From an uncultured Acidimicrobiales bacterium (GTDB taxonomy: Bacteria; Actinomycetota; Acidimicrobiia; Acidimicrobiales; SZUA-35), in the NCBI GenBank assembly GCA_937922785.1, contig CALAJQ010000002.1:1-64000 (forward strand): DNA of 64,000 bases, read 5' to 3'. Positions 26,534-35,686 of this stretch are shown piece by piece (position 1 is the stretch's first letter; each line of letters starts with the position of its first letter). The notes below the pieces were generated by a model. It saw nothing but the letters and a program-made list of their open reading frames with translations. It made no database searches and had not been told where the DNA came from. Position numbers and translations under genes: made by a program.

Positions 26534-27475
26534 GTGGCTGACGCGGAGACCTTAACCACCATCTCTTTTGACTTGCCCGGTCATCAAACCGGCAAGGTCC
26601 GTGAAGCTTGGCAGCTTCCAGAACAGAGAAGGTTGCTCGTTACTACTGACCGAATCTCGGCATTTGACCGAGTTATCGGGGCAGTACCGAACAAGGGGCA
26701 GGTGCTAAATCAGTTGGCAGCCTGGTGGTTCGCTAAGACGTCGGACATCGTGGCCAACCACGTCATTGAGGTACCTGACCCAAACGCGCTTGTCGCGATA
26801 GACGCAACACCTCTCCCCATCGAAGTGATCGTTCGTGGCCGCCTAACTGGCAGTACCTCAACGTCGGTTCTGCCTCGGTACAAGGCTGGCGAGCGAATTC
26901 TCTACGGCTACCATCTTCCCGACGGATTGGCCGATCATGGCCCACTGCCGGAGCCACTGATCACGCCAACCACGAAGGCCACCGCCGGCGGGCATGACGA
27001 GCCAATCACCGTAGACGAAGTTTCAAACTCGGGTCTGGTTGAGGCCGGACTTTGGCTCGAGGTGCAGAAGGCCGCTCTGTCACTCTTTGAGCGTGGCACC
27101 CAAGTAGCCGCAGACGCTGGCTTTGTTCTAGCCGACACCAAGTATGAGTTCGGAATCGCCCCAGACGGCACCTTGATTCTCATCGACGAAATGCACACGC
27201 CAGACTCATCCCGCTATTGGGCCATCGAGACCCTCGACGAGCGTCTCGCTGAAGGCAAAACCCCTGAGTCCTTTGACAAGGAACCAGTACGTCTTGCCCT
27301 CCAAGCAACTGGGTACAAGGGCGACGGCCCGGTTCCAGAGATGAATGCCTCGGTATGGCAGGCAGCATCTGATCGTTATGTAGAGCTCTACGAGAGACTC
27401 ACCCACACTGACTTCCAGCCCGGCGAACAACCGGCTGCTGATCGAATCGCAAACAACATTTCACATCTCCTATAG
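26534..27475 (+). CDS. purC: SAICAR synthetase
   Basis: A 313-residue protein. Features: GKVREAW near the N-terminus (GKVRDxY in the family), TTDRISAFD, PNKGQVLNQLAAWWF, RGRLTGS, and LIDEMHTPDSSRYW. The length and the RISAFD/DEMHTPDSSRYW motifs match the long yeast Ade1-type enzymes rather than the ~240-residue bacterial form. It makes SAICAR from CAIR and aspartate. GTG 26534 is chosen over TTG 26528. purE follows 9 bp downstream. Confidence 0.95.
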   Translation: MADAETLTTISFDLPGHQTGKVREAWQLPEQRRLLVTTDRISAFDRVIGAVPNKGQVLNQLAAWWFAKTSDIVANHVIEVPDPNALVAIDATPLPIEVIVRGRLTGSTSTSVLPRYKAGERILYGYHLPDGLADHGPLPEPLITPTTKATAGGHDEPITVDEVSNSGLVEAGLWLEVQKAALSLFERGTQVAADAGFVLADTKYEFGIAPDGTLILIDEMHTPDSSRYWAIETLDERLAEGKTPESFDKEPVRLALQATGYKGDGPVPEMNASVWQAASDRYVELYERLTHTDFQPGEQPAADRIANNISHLL

Positions 27476-27484
27476 GGGTTTAAT

Positions 27485-27976
27485 ATGGCCGAGACACGAG
27501 TAGTAATTCTTAGCGGATCGGCCAGCGATGGCCCTTGGGTAGACAAGATCGCTTCTACCTTGGATGGATTGGGCGTCTCCTACGTGAGACGTGTTGGTTC
27601 AGCTCACCGCGTTCCCGAACATGTGTTGGAACTGCTTCGGGGTTATGACTCCGATGGCATTCCCACTGTGTTCATTACGGTTGCTGGCATGAGCGATGCA
27701 CTTTCGGGCTTGACCGACGCAAACGTCGTGTCACCAGTAATTGCGTGCCCTCCCAAGTCAGACTCTTTCGGCGGACTGGATGTTCTGTCGAGCCTTCGGA
27801 CCCCACCGGGGGTGGCTCCTATGGTTGCCCTGAATCCACAGAACGCTGCTATCGGTGCAGCAAAGATCTTGGGCCTGTTGGACAACACCATCAGAACCCA
27901 GGTTGGAGCCGATCAGAAGGCCCGAGCCGACAAAGTGTTGGCTGGCGACGAGTCGATAGCAGACATCAAGCTGTGA
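27485..27976 (+). CDS. purE: AIR carboxylase, class II-like PurE
   Basis: A 163-residue PurE-fold protein: LSGSASDGPWV, VGSAHRVPEHV, then VAGMSDALSGL, VIACPPKSDSFGG and LSSLRTPPGVAP. The ACPP...SSLR-P-G pattern resembles class II AIR carboxylases (Treponema denticola, metazoan PAICS) rather than the LPGMxAA...LLSIVQMP pattern of class I mutases. Class II enzymes carboxylate AIR with CO2 directly and need no PurK; no purK is in this cluster. It is adjacent to purC, a pairing that is fused in animal PAICS. purF begins within its stop. Confidence 0.9.
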   Translation: MAETRVVILSGSASDGPWVDKIASTLDGLGVSYVRRVGSAHRVPEHVLELLRGYDSDGIPTVFITVAGMSDALSGLTDANVVSPVIACPPKSDSFGGLDVLSSLRTPPGVAPMVALNPQNAAIGAAKILGLLDNTIRTQVGADQKARADKVLAGDESIADIKL

Positions 27977-29427
27977 TTGACCCCGACTCCGATGTCGGAG
28001 CGGACCGGCTGGGCTTCGAACTAGATCGCCCCAAAGAAGAGTGTGGCGTACTCGGAATTTCCACAGTTGGCGACGACGCCGCCCGCAGCGCGTTCTTTGG
28101 CCTTTATGCACTTCAGCATCGGGGTCAAGAGGCAGCTGGCATTGCCGTTAGCGACGGTCGAGCGGTACGAATTCACAAAGGCCAGGGCTTGGTGTCTCAG
28201 GTCTTCGAGCCAGGTTCGCTCGATCATCTGGTTGGCGGCTTGGCCATCGGGCACACGCGCTATTCAACAACGGGATCTAACTCGGACCGGAACGTTCAGC
28301 CCTACGTCGTTGAGACCATGCATGGCCCTTTAGCGGTGGCCCATAACGGCAACCTTGTGAACGCCGACCAGCTTCGAATCGGGCTTTTGGAGCGCGGTGC
28401 TGGCCTGCAAAGCAGTTCCGACTCTGAAGTCTTGGCGCTAATGCTGGCAGCTTCGGAAGGTGCCAGCTGGGAAGAACGCCTTGGCAATGTGATGCACAAA
28501 TGGGAAGGCGCCTTCTCGTTGGTGATCATGTGTGGCACCAAGATAATTGCCACCAGGGACCCGTGGGGTTTTAGGCCGCTGTCGTTTGGCAAGCTTCCAA
28601 ATGGCGGTCATGTTGTTGCCTCAGAAACTGGTGCCTTGAAGACCATTGGTTGTGACAACATCCGCGAGATCAACGCCGGAGAGATTGTTGTTCTGCAAGG
28701 CCAGGTGGCTCGCAGTCATCAGGCCATCATGCCTAAAGACCAAGCCCGCTGCACGTTCGAGCAGATCTACTTCTCTAGGCCCGACGCAGAGTGGGACGGA
28801 ATGAACGTCCACCAAACTCGACAGAAACTCGGAGTCGAACTTTGGCACGAGCATCCGGTCGAGGCCGATGTGGTCATGCCAGTTCCAGACTCGTCAATGC
28901 CGGCCGCAATTGGCTTCGCGTCAGCTAGCGGGATCATGTACAACGAAGGTTTTGTGAAGAACCGCTACATCGGCAGGACCTTCATTGAACCCACCGACGA
29001 GCTCCGTCGCCAAGGTGTGGCAATGAAGTTCAACACCTTGAACGAGAACATCTTTGGCAAACGAGTCGTCATTATCGATGACTCGATTGTTCGCGGCACA
29101 ACCAGTGGCCCTCTTGTGCGCATGGTTCGCGAAGCCGGAGCCACCGAAGTTCACGTGCGCATTACTTGCCCGCCGATTGCCCACCCGTGTTTCTTTGGTG
29201 TGGATATGGGGTCATACGAAGAGCTCATCGCCCATCAACTTGGTGTGCCAGAGATCTGTGAACACATCGGTGCTGACAGTCTCGGATTCCTAAGCGTTGA
29301 CCGAATGATGAAGGCACTTGATCGAACCGAGGGATATTGCAACGCTTGTTTCACCGGTTCATACCCAGTGCCTGTGCAGCTAAATCTGCTAACTACCAAG
29401 CAACGCTTTGACGGCGTCCTGAAATAG
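27973..29427 (+). CDS. purF: Amidophosphoribosyltransferase
   Basis: A 484-residue enzyme from GTG 27973, overlapping purE by 4 bp (GTGA). The mature nucleophile is Cys24 after a short propeptide (KEECGVLG), so it is the processed, B. subtilis-like type. Glutaminase core: YALQHRGQEAAG, SDSEVLALM. PRPP site: VVIIDDSIVRGTT. Iron-sulfur ligands are likely in GYCNACFTGSYP and RCTFEQIYFSRPD. It makes phosphoribosylamine, the first committed purine step. purD follows 10 bp later. Confidence 0.96.
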   Translation: MIDPDSDVGADRLGFELDRPKEECGVLGISTVGDDAARSAFFGLYALQHRGQEAAGIAVSDGRAVRIHKGQGLVSQVFEPGSLDHLVGGLAIGHTRYSTTGSNSDRNVQPYVVETMHGPLAVAHNGNLVNADQLRIGLLERGAGLQSSSDSEVLALMLAASEGASWEERLGNVMHKWEGAFSLVIMCGTKIIATRDPWGFRPLSFGKLPNGGHVVASETGALKTIGCDNIREINAGEIVVLQGQVARSHQAIMPKDQARCTFEQIYFSRPDAEWDGMNVHQTRQKLGVELWHEHPVEADVVMPVPDSSMPAAIGFASASGIMYNEGFVKNRYIGRTFIEPTDELRRQGVAMKFNTLNENIFGKRVVIIDDSIVRGTTSGPLVRMVREAGATEVHVRITCPPIAHPCFFGVDMGSYEELIAHQLGVPEICEHIGADSLGFLSVDRMMKALDRTEGYCNACFTGSYPVPVQLNLLTTKQRFDGVLK

Positions 29428-29437
29428 CGAGACATCA

Positions 29438-30763
29438 GTGGACGTATTAATCATCGGTTCTGGGGGCCGAGAGCACGCGCTGGTGAACGCGGTGCTGCGG
29501 TCTGACCTTCTCACCTCAGTGCGAGTAGCGCCTGGCAATCCAGGAATGTCTCCGCACAACTTGGCCCTGGATCCTCAAGACCATGAAGCGGTGGTTGCTT
29601 ACTGCCTTGAATCAGACATCGATCTTGTAATTGTTGGTCCTGAGGTTCCGTTGGTTGCCGGCCTAGCAGATTCCTTAACTGCAGCTGGCATTGCGTGCTT
29701 TGGGCCCAGCGCCGCAGCCGCTCAGCTTGAAGGGTCCAAAGCGTTCACTCGTGAGTTCGCCGCTCGTAACGGCATTCCGGGCCCTCGTTCGATGGCGTTT
29801 GCAAACGCAGACCTAGCCATCGCATGGCTTGACGTCGTCGGAGACACTGCAGTTGTTAAGGCCGACGGTCTTGCCGCAGGCAAGGGTGTCGTGGTGCCTT
29901 CCACATTGGCTGAAACCGAAGCCGCTATCACCGAGATGTTGACTGGCCAAGCCATAGGTGACGCTGGCCGAGTAGTGGTCCTTGAAGAGCAAATGAGCGG
30001 GCCAGAGATCTCGCTCTTTGGCATTAGTGACGGTAAAGACTACGTAACGCTTGCTCCCGCTCAAGACCATAAGCGGGTCGGCGCCGGTGACACAGGGCCT
30101 AACACTGGCGGAATGGGAGCATTCGCCCCTGTTCCAGGCATAGATGACGCCACAATCAAAGATCTTTCCGATCAGTTCATTGGTGCGGCGATCCGAGGCA
30201 TGGCGGCTGAAGGCAACCCCTATGTTGGCGTCTTGTATGCCGGCTTGATGCTCACCGAAAACGGGCCCCGTCTGGTGGAATACAACTGCCGCTTTGGTGA
30301 TCCCGAGGCCCAGGTCATACTGCCATTGATTAGCAGTGACCCTCTTGAGTTGATGGCTGCAGCGGCCAACCACGGCTTGGCCGACGTCGAGGTCTCCCAA
30401 TCAACCGACACGCTTGCGAACGTTGTGGTGGCCGCCGAGGGCTACCCGGCGAACCCGACCAGGGGTATCCCGATTCCCAAGTTACCTGAGGGTCCAGGGT
30501 TGAGCGTCCTGCACGCAGGAACGGTTCGAGATGAAGAAGGCACCTTGGTCTCATCCGGAGGGCGGGTCCTGAACGTTGTTGGCCGTGGTCCCGATCTAGC
30601 GAGCGCACTACAGATAGCCAACGAAGGTGTTGCCCAGATCGTCGGGAACGGCCTGTTTGCCCGTCCCGATATTGGGTGGCGCCACGCCTCAAACACCAGT
30701 ACTCACAGCGCCGCTACGAACGATTTAGCCGGTACGAACGATATGGAGTCTTCAAATGAGTAA
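29438..30763 (+). CDS. purD: Phosphoribosylamine-glycine ligase
   Basis: A 441-residue ATP-grasp enzyme from GTG 29438. It has VLIIGSGGREHALV, APGNPGM, VGPEVPLVAGL, GPSAAAAQLEGSK, KADGLAAGKGVVV and NTGGMGAFAP, then YNCRFGDPEAQ for the metal site. It joins glycine to phosphoribosylamine. An extension of about 20 residues at the C-terminus (NTSTHSAATNDLAGTNDM) is unusual and low-complexity. purM starts 8 bases inside its end. Confidence 0.96.
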   Translation: MDVLIIGSGGREHALVNAVLRSDLLTSVRVAPGNPGMSPHNLALDPQDHEAVVAYCLESDIDLVIVGPEVPLVAGLADSLTAAGIACFGPSAAAAQLEGSKAFTREFAARNGIPGPRSMAFANADLAIAWLDVVGDTAVVKADGLAAGKGVVVPSTLAETEAAITEMLTGQAIGDAGRVVVLEEQMSGPEISLFGISDGKDYVTLAPAQDHKRVGAGDTGPNTGGMGAFAPVPGIDDATIKDLSDQFIGAAIRGMAAEGNPYVGVLYAGLMLTENGPRLVEYNCRFGDPEAQVILPLISSDPLELMAAAANHGLADVEVSQSTDTLANVVVAAEGYPANPTRGIPIPKLPEGPGLSVLHAGTVRDEEGTLVSSGGRVLNVVGRGPDLASALQIANEGVAQIVGNGLFARPDIGWRHASNTSTHSAATNDLAGTNDMESSNE

Positions 30764-31790
30764 CCCAAACGACGCCTACGCCCAGGCTGGGGTTTCCCTT
30801 ACCGCTGGAGCCGCCACCACAAAGCGGATTTCCGCTGCGGTAAAGAGCACTCATGACTCTCGAGTGGTGTCTGGCCTTGGGTCATTTGGCGGCGTGTTTG
30901 CCATGAGCGATCTAGCCGCCATGGATGAGCCGCTTCTGGTTGCAACTACCGATGGAGTTGGTACCAAGACCGTCCTGGCCGAACAACTGGATCAGTGGGA
31001 AGGCTGTGGCGCCGACATTGTAAATCACGGCATCAACGACGTTCTAGTGCAAGGCGCTAAGCCACTGTTCTTTCTGGACACCGTTGCTTCAGCCACACTC
31101 GATCCTGAGATTGTCGGGCGTGTGGTTGACGGAATGGCCGCCGCATGTCGAGAGGCCGACTGTGTCTTGCTTGGCGGTGAAACCGCAGAAATGCCCGACG
31201 TTCTAACTGCGGGCTCGGTTGATATCGCTGGCACCTTGGTTGGCGCTGTTGACAAAGCAGACCTGCTCCCGCGGCCAGGGATTGAGCCAGGGCACAAGCT
31301 TTATGGCTTGATGAGTTCAGGCTTACACACCAACGGCTACAGCCTGGCTCGCAAGGTCGTGGCCGAGCTAGATCTGCACGAACCGCTACCGGGCGGACAA
31401 GGCGAATCCATCGGCGAAGCGCTGTTGGCAGTTCACCGAAACTACTTACCTCCGCTTCGGGCCGCTCTAGAGGACAGCACAATTGACGCTCTGGCCCACA
31501 TCACCGGAGGTGGGCTAATTGACAACTTGCCTCGTGTTTTGCCTGATGGCATGGGTGCAACCATCGACACAACGGCCTGGACTCAACCGCCGCTGTTCAA
31601 ATTCTTGATCGCCAGGTCGGGTCTGACACACATTGAGGCCCATCAGGTGCTTAACTGCGGCATCGGCATGGTGGCCGTTGTTGCTCCCGATCAGGTATCT
31701 GCGTTCACCGCCGCAATGGATGAAGAAGTCTTCCTAATTGGCGAGGTGACCTCCCATGACGGAACAGGTGACCGCGTGGAGATCAATTGA
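30756..31790 (+). CDS. purM: AIR synthetase
   Basis: A 344-residue enzyme with GLGSFGGVFAM, ATTDGVGTKTV, DIVNHGINDVLVQGA, LLGGETAEMP, SSGLHTNGYSLAR and HITGGGLIDNLPR. PurM closes the imidazole ring of AIR. It shares the PurL fold. The stop TGA overlaps the purN ATG by one base. Length agrees with the family. Confidence 0.96.
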   Translation: MSNPNDAYAQAGVSLTAGAATTKRISAAVKSTHDSRVVSGLGSFGGVFAMSDLAAMDEPLLVATTDGVGTKTVLAEQLDQWEGCGADIVNHGINDVLVQGAKPLFFLDTVASATLDPEIVGRVVDGMAAACREADCVLLGGETAEMPDVLTAGSVDIAGTLVGAVDKADLLPRPGIEPGHKLYGLMSSGLHTNGYSLARKVVAELDLHEPLPGGQGESIGEALLAVHRNYLPPLRAALEDSTIDALAHITGGGLIDNLPRVLPDGMGATIDTTAWTQPPLFKFLIARSGLTHIEAHQVLNCGIGMVAVVAPDQVSAFTAAMDEEVFLIGEVTSHDGTGDRVEIN

Positions 31791-32383
31791 TGAAGCAGTT
31801 AGTAGTTTTGGCCTCAGGTAACGGAACCAATGCCCAGGCGCTTATGGACGCCTGCGCTGACGGTCGAGTCAAGGCCGAGGTGGCTGCGGTTGTGACCAAC
31901 CGTGCTGCGATCGGCGTGCTGGACCGGGCAGCTGGTGCTGGAATCCCAGCAGACATCGTCTCCGCTGAACCTGACGAAGAGCGTGCCGACTACGACAAAC
32001 GCTTAGCTGATCGGGTTAGAGAATTCCGGCCCGACCTTGTTGTGTTGGCCGGTTGGGATCGAATCCTCACCGCCGGTTTCTGTAAATCGTTTAGGATCGT
32101 AAACCTGCATCCGGCGAAGCCGGGAACAATCACCGGACTAGGGGCAATCGAGAAGGCCTATGAGGCCTGGCAGCGGGGCGAACTTCGCGAATCGGGTGTA
32201 ATGGTTCACTGGGTACCTGATGCCCAGGTTGATGCTGGCCCCGTGATCGAGTGGAAGGCAGTTGCGTTTCACGCCAACGACACGCTTGAAGCCTTCGCTC
32301 ACAGGATGCATGAGACCGAGCACAAGGTAATTGTCAGCGCCGTCAGCGCCGCACTAGAACAGATAGCAATCGTTGCGAGATAA
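31790..32383 (+). CDS. purN: Glycinamide ribonucleotide formyltransferase (Ade8-like)
   Basis: A 197-residue enzyme from ATG 31790 (TTG 31787 also in frame). It has LASGNGTNAQAL, VLAGWDRILTAGF, the catalytic NLHPAKPG with Asn and His, and VDAGPVIEW with Asp, completing the N-H-D triad. Typical bacterial PurN reads NIHPSLLP; NLHPAxPG with TGLGAIEKAYEAW is closer to eukaryotic Ade8/GART. It uses 10-formyl-THF. Confidence 0.93.
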   Translation: MKQLVVLASGNGTNAQALMDACADGRVKAEVAAVVTNRAAIGVLDRAAGAGIPADIVSAEPDEERADYDKRLADRVREFRPDLVVLAGWDRILTAGFCKSFRIVNLHPAKPGTITGLGAIEKAYEAWQRGELRESGVMVHWVPDAQVDAGPVIEWKAVAFHANDTLEAFAHRMHETEHKVIVSAVSAALEQIAIVAR

Positions 32384-32441
32384 CGAAGTCTCTCAGCGAA
32401 AGAACAACAATTAACTAAGCACGTTTGATGGAGTTAGCAAC

Positions 32442-33926
32442 TTGAGTTCTCGACACCGCAATGCAGAGTTGTTTAGCGCTTTTGAGTCGCTAACTTTTGA
32501 TGATGTCTTGATCGTTCCGGGCTGGAGCGAGCTACTGCCTTCGGAAGTGGACATCAAGACCAACCTGGCCGGCGTCGAACTTCAGGTGCCGCTGATGTCT
32601 GCCGCCATGGACACCGTCACTGAAGCGCCCCTGGCAATCGCTTTGGCCCGTGAAGGTGGAATCGGTGTACTTCACCGAAATCTGTCAATCGAGGATCAGG
32701 CCCGAGAGTGTGAGCGGGTAAAGCTTGCCCAGGCCGGCATGATCAACTCGCCGATTAGCTTGCACCCAGGGGCCACCTTGGCCGAGGCCGAGGATCTGAT
32801 GGCTCACCACAAGATCTCGGGGATTCCCATTTGTGATGACGATCGGCGGTTAGTTGGAATTCTGACCAACCGTGACATCCGCTTCTGTAAGGCCAGTGAC
32901 TACACCCGACCCGTCACCGATTACATGACGCCTGCCCCAATTGTGACTGCCCCGATGGGCACAACGTTGGAAGAAGCGGTCGAGGTTCTTCACGAGCATC
33001 GAATCGAAAAGCTGCCTTTGGTGGATGATCAGGGTCGGCTCGGCGGGCTGATCACTGTTAAGGACATTTCCAAGCGGATCGAAAAGCCAAACGCCAGCGT
33101 CGATGGTCAAGGCCGCCTGCGGGTTGGCGCCGCCGTCGGCGTCACCGACGTCGAGGAAAGAACTGAAGCTTTAGCCAAGGCTGGGGTGGACATGTTGTTT
33201 ATCGACACTGCCCATGGTCACACCCGTGGTGTCCTTGACGCCGTGCTTACGATCAAGAAGGGTTGGCCTGAGATCCCGGTTGTTGGCGGCAACGTGGTTA
33301 CAGCTGAAGGGGTCGAGGCTCTTGTTGAAGCCGGTGCCGATGTTGTGAAGGTTGGGGTTGGCGCAGGCTCGATCTGCACCACTCGCATCGTTGCTGGGGC
33401 TGGCATGCCGCAAATGACAGCAATCTTTGAATGTTCAGAGGCCGGTCGTTCGCTGGGCGTTCCCGTGATTGCCGACGGCGGAGTTGTCACCTCTGGCGAC
33501 GTCGTCAAGGCGTTTGTGGCTGGAGCCCACGGAGTGATGCTGGGCAACATGTTGGCCGGGGTCGATGAAGCGCCAGGCGACCTTGAACTGGTCGACGGCG
33601 CAATGTGGAAGACCTACCGAGGAATGGGTTCAGCCGGAGCGATGCGGGGCCGCGCTTCAGACCGTTACGGCACAGGCACCGCCGCCAGCTCCAACAGCCA
33701 ATCTAAGGCGAAGCACGTGGCCGAAGGTGTTGAGGGCCGGGTCCGATATGCCGGTCAGTTGGCCGAGCTATCGTCACAAATTGTTGGAGGGCTGCGGTCA
33801 GGCATGGGTTACGCCGGCGCCAGCAACCTCGAAGACCTACGCAACAACACTCGGTTAACCAAGATCACCGGCGCCGGCCTTCGTGAGTCTCACCCCCACG
33901 ACATCACCGTCCTTCGAGACGAGTAA
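32442..33926 (+). CDS. guaB: IMP dehydrogenase
   Basis: A 494-residue barrel enzyme from TTG 32442; no other start in frame fits the family N-terminus [11 protein letters not shown]. It has [12 protein letters not shown], two CBS domains (about 95-210) and the active-site loop [11 protein letters not shown] with its Cys. The flap RGMGSAGAM and [10 protein letters not shown] follow. IMPDH oxidises IMP to XMP, the branch to GTP. The CBS pair likely senses nucleotides. Upstream 58 bp hold no clear terminator, so readthrough from purN is likely. Confidence 0.95.
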   Translation: MSSRHRNAELFSAFESLTFDDVLIVPGWSELLPSEVDIKTNLAGVELQVPLMSAAMDTVTEAPLAIALAREGGIGVLHRNLSIEDQARECERVKLAQAGMINSPISLHPGATLAEAEDLMAHHKISGIPICDDDRRLVGILTNRDIRFCKASDYTRPVTDYMTPAPIVTAPMGTTLEEAVEVLHEHRIEKLPLVDDQGRLGGLITVKDISKRIEKPNASVDGQGRLRVGAAVGVTDVEERTEALAKAGVDMLFIDTAHGHTRGVLDAVLTIKKGWPEIPVVGGNVVTAEGVEALVEAGADVVKVGVGAGSICTTRIVAGAGMPQMTAIFECSEAGRSLGVPVIADGGVVTSGDVVKAFVAGAHGVMLGNMLAGVDEAPGDLELVDGAMWKTYRGMGSAGAMRGRASDRYGTGTAASSNSQSKAKHVAEGVEGRVRYAGQLAELSSQIVGGLRSGMGYAGASNLEDLRNNTRLTKITGAGLRESHPHDITVLRDE

Positions 33927-33952
33927 CACCAGCGGTTCTAACGCCTCATCTT

Positions 33953-34019
33953 CGGTTCTGGCTGTGGCCAGAACCGAATCCGGGCGTGAGCACAGCCAGA
34001 ACCGTGGGGTTTTGGCCGT
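33953..34019. terminator. Alternative hairpins after guaB, bidirectional terminator
   Basis: A 10-bp perfect stem CGGTTCTGGC (33953-33962) / GCCAGAACCG (33967-33976) with a TGTG loop. A third copy CACAGCCAGAACCG (33991-34004) can instead pair over 14 bp with 33953-33966. These two hairpins exclude each other. TGGGGTTTT follows (34005-34013). The region lies between converging guaB and DUF4173 stops. Confidence 0.7.
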
Positions 34020-34021
34020 TC

Positions 34022-35548
34022 TCAGCAGCTGAGTTCGCCAAGTGCTGCCTCCGCCTTGGCTTGGGACCAGTTCCAACTGAGAACCCAGTAATTGCGGGAC
34101 ACATCGTTAGGTTGACAAAGCTCACTCTGCAGAACTTCGGCGACCCCAACATCGAGATCATCCAACGCATCTACTAGCGCAGGAGCTGCATCGGGAGACA
34201 AGGTTGCCAAGTATCGGCCGTCCACTAACACCGTTGCCGAGTGGCCTCGGTCGGTGTTGTACTTGGCCACAATGGACTCCGGGTTGGCCCATCCGAATCC
34301 GACGGTTGCCAAGGCGGCCAACACTAATGGGGCCAAGGTCGTCCAATTGTTTGCGCCGGTGAGTCCTGAAAGCCGGACGGCAACCAGCAGCAGCACAGCA
34401 GCCAACCATGCCAAGAAGCACGCAACCGAAAGGCGCAACATGGTCAGGCCAAACTCGTCCATGTACAGGTCAAGTCGGCCGTATGTGGTCACTACAAGCG
34501 CAATCGTTTCAACCACGGCGAAGATGCCCATTCCGACGAAAATGAGATTCACCCGACGACTCTTGCGGTCGGTGAAGCGGTCAATCAGAGTCAATAGCCC
34601 GACTACCACTGCAGCCACTACGACTAGTTCGAAGAACCCGCGACGAGCGTATTCAGCCCTTGAGAGGCCCTCGGTTAGAAGTATTTCGTCAGCCTGGCCC
34701 GTAGCCACGAACACCTGAATGGCACACCAGATACCGAGAACCACGTTGATCGAGGCCAAGGCCATGAACCCCTCGACGCCGAAACGACCCATCTGAGGTT
34801 GAGCCTCGGGCAGTGGTTCGGTTGAGCTGGCTGTAGCGCCGACTGCACCAACTACAAATGTGAACAGTCCTACTAAGAACAGGTGTGTCCAGATGCTGGA
34901 GCCTGCCAGTCCGCCCAGGAGTGAGGCAAAGACTGAGTCAGCGGCCGCAAGCAGTAGAACTAGCAGTGTGGCAATTGCAGTCGCAACCACGGTGCCTCTG
35001 ATTATCGAAACAATCTGCACCGAGCCCTGCCGCCTTGCCTCCAAGGCCGGTGCACTGATCCAGCCAAAGGTGTGCACGATCAGGTTCTCAAACCATCTGA
35101 ACGCGACCCTCAGCAGTATGAAAGGCCGAGCCGCCAGCACCTGTGCTGAGGCTCCGAGCAGAACGAACGTGGCAATAGCCGCACAAGTTGGCCCGATAAC
35201 CCAAGCTGAGGTTCGCAGCAGAAGGTTGGTGGATAGCAGCGCTACCAGAGCCAACGCCCCATAGAGCTCGGGGGTTTTCTTCGTGGCCGTCACAAGAACA
35301 ACGCAGGCGCACCCGACAGCAGCTACAGCCCCGATCACCGACGCAAAGTTTGAATGAGTTGCCAAGTTCATCGCCAAGGCGGTGAATAGCACCAGACAGA
35401 GAATGCCCACTCCCGCTGGCTTGCGGGGCCACTCCTTGGGTTCGAACGTAACGCTTGTTCCGGCGACCGGGGGAGGCGGAGTCGATGGCGGCTTAGGTAT
35501 TTGGTCTGTCGGGTGCACTTTGGTCCTTAGATTGTCGTTCAGGTTCAA
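34022..35548 (-). CDS. DUF4173/DUF4153-like integral membrane protein
   Basis: A 508-residue protein with about ten hydrophobic helices and a Pro-rich, cytoplasmic N-terminal stretch. The segment LTEGLSRAEYARRGFFELVVV and the surrounding helices match the DUF4173/4153 family. The C-terminal soluble tail holds PDAAPALVDALDDLD. The start is uncertain: TTG 35548 opens the frame; GTG 35518 is a second option. Function unknown. Confidence 0.75.
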   Translation of the reverse strand: MNLNDNLRTKVHPTDQIPKPPSTPPPPVAGTSVTFEPKEWPRKPAGVGILCLVLFTALAMNLATHSNFASVIGAVAAVGCACVVLVTATKKTPELYGALALVALLSTNLLLRTSAWVIGPTCAAIATFVLLGASAQVLAARPFILLRVAFRWFENLIVHTFGWISAPALEARRQGSVQIVSIIRGTVVATAIATLLVLLLAAADSVFASLLGGLAGSSIWTHLFLVGLFTFVVGAVGATASSTEPLPEAQPQMGRFGVEGFMALASINVVLGIWCAIQVFVATGQADEILLTEGLSRAEYARRGFFELVVVAAVVVGLLTLIDRFTDRKSRRVNLIFVGMGIFAVVETIALVVTTYGRLDLYMDEFGLTMLRLSVACFLAWLAAVLLLVAVRLSGLTGANNWTTLAPLVLAALATVGFGWANPESIVAKYNTDRGHSATVLVDGRYLATLSPDAAPALVDALDDLDVGVAEVLQSELCQPNDVSRNYWVLSWNWSQAKAEAALGELSC

Positions 35549-35686
35549 ACTTAAAGATCAGTTGTCAGGAAGTCCCCGGCCCAATGTGAAGAGAATGTGC
35601 AAGTCTTCACGATGCCCAGCGGAGCGCGCTGCCGAGCTGTCCGATTTCCGCTAGCCATTCGTACCTTCTCGCGGCAGGATGGATGT

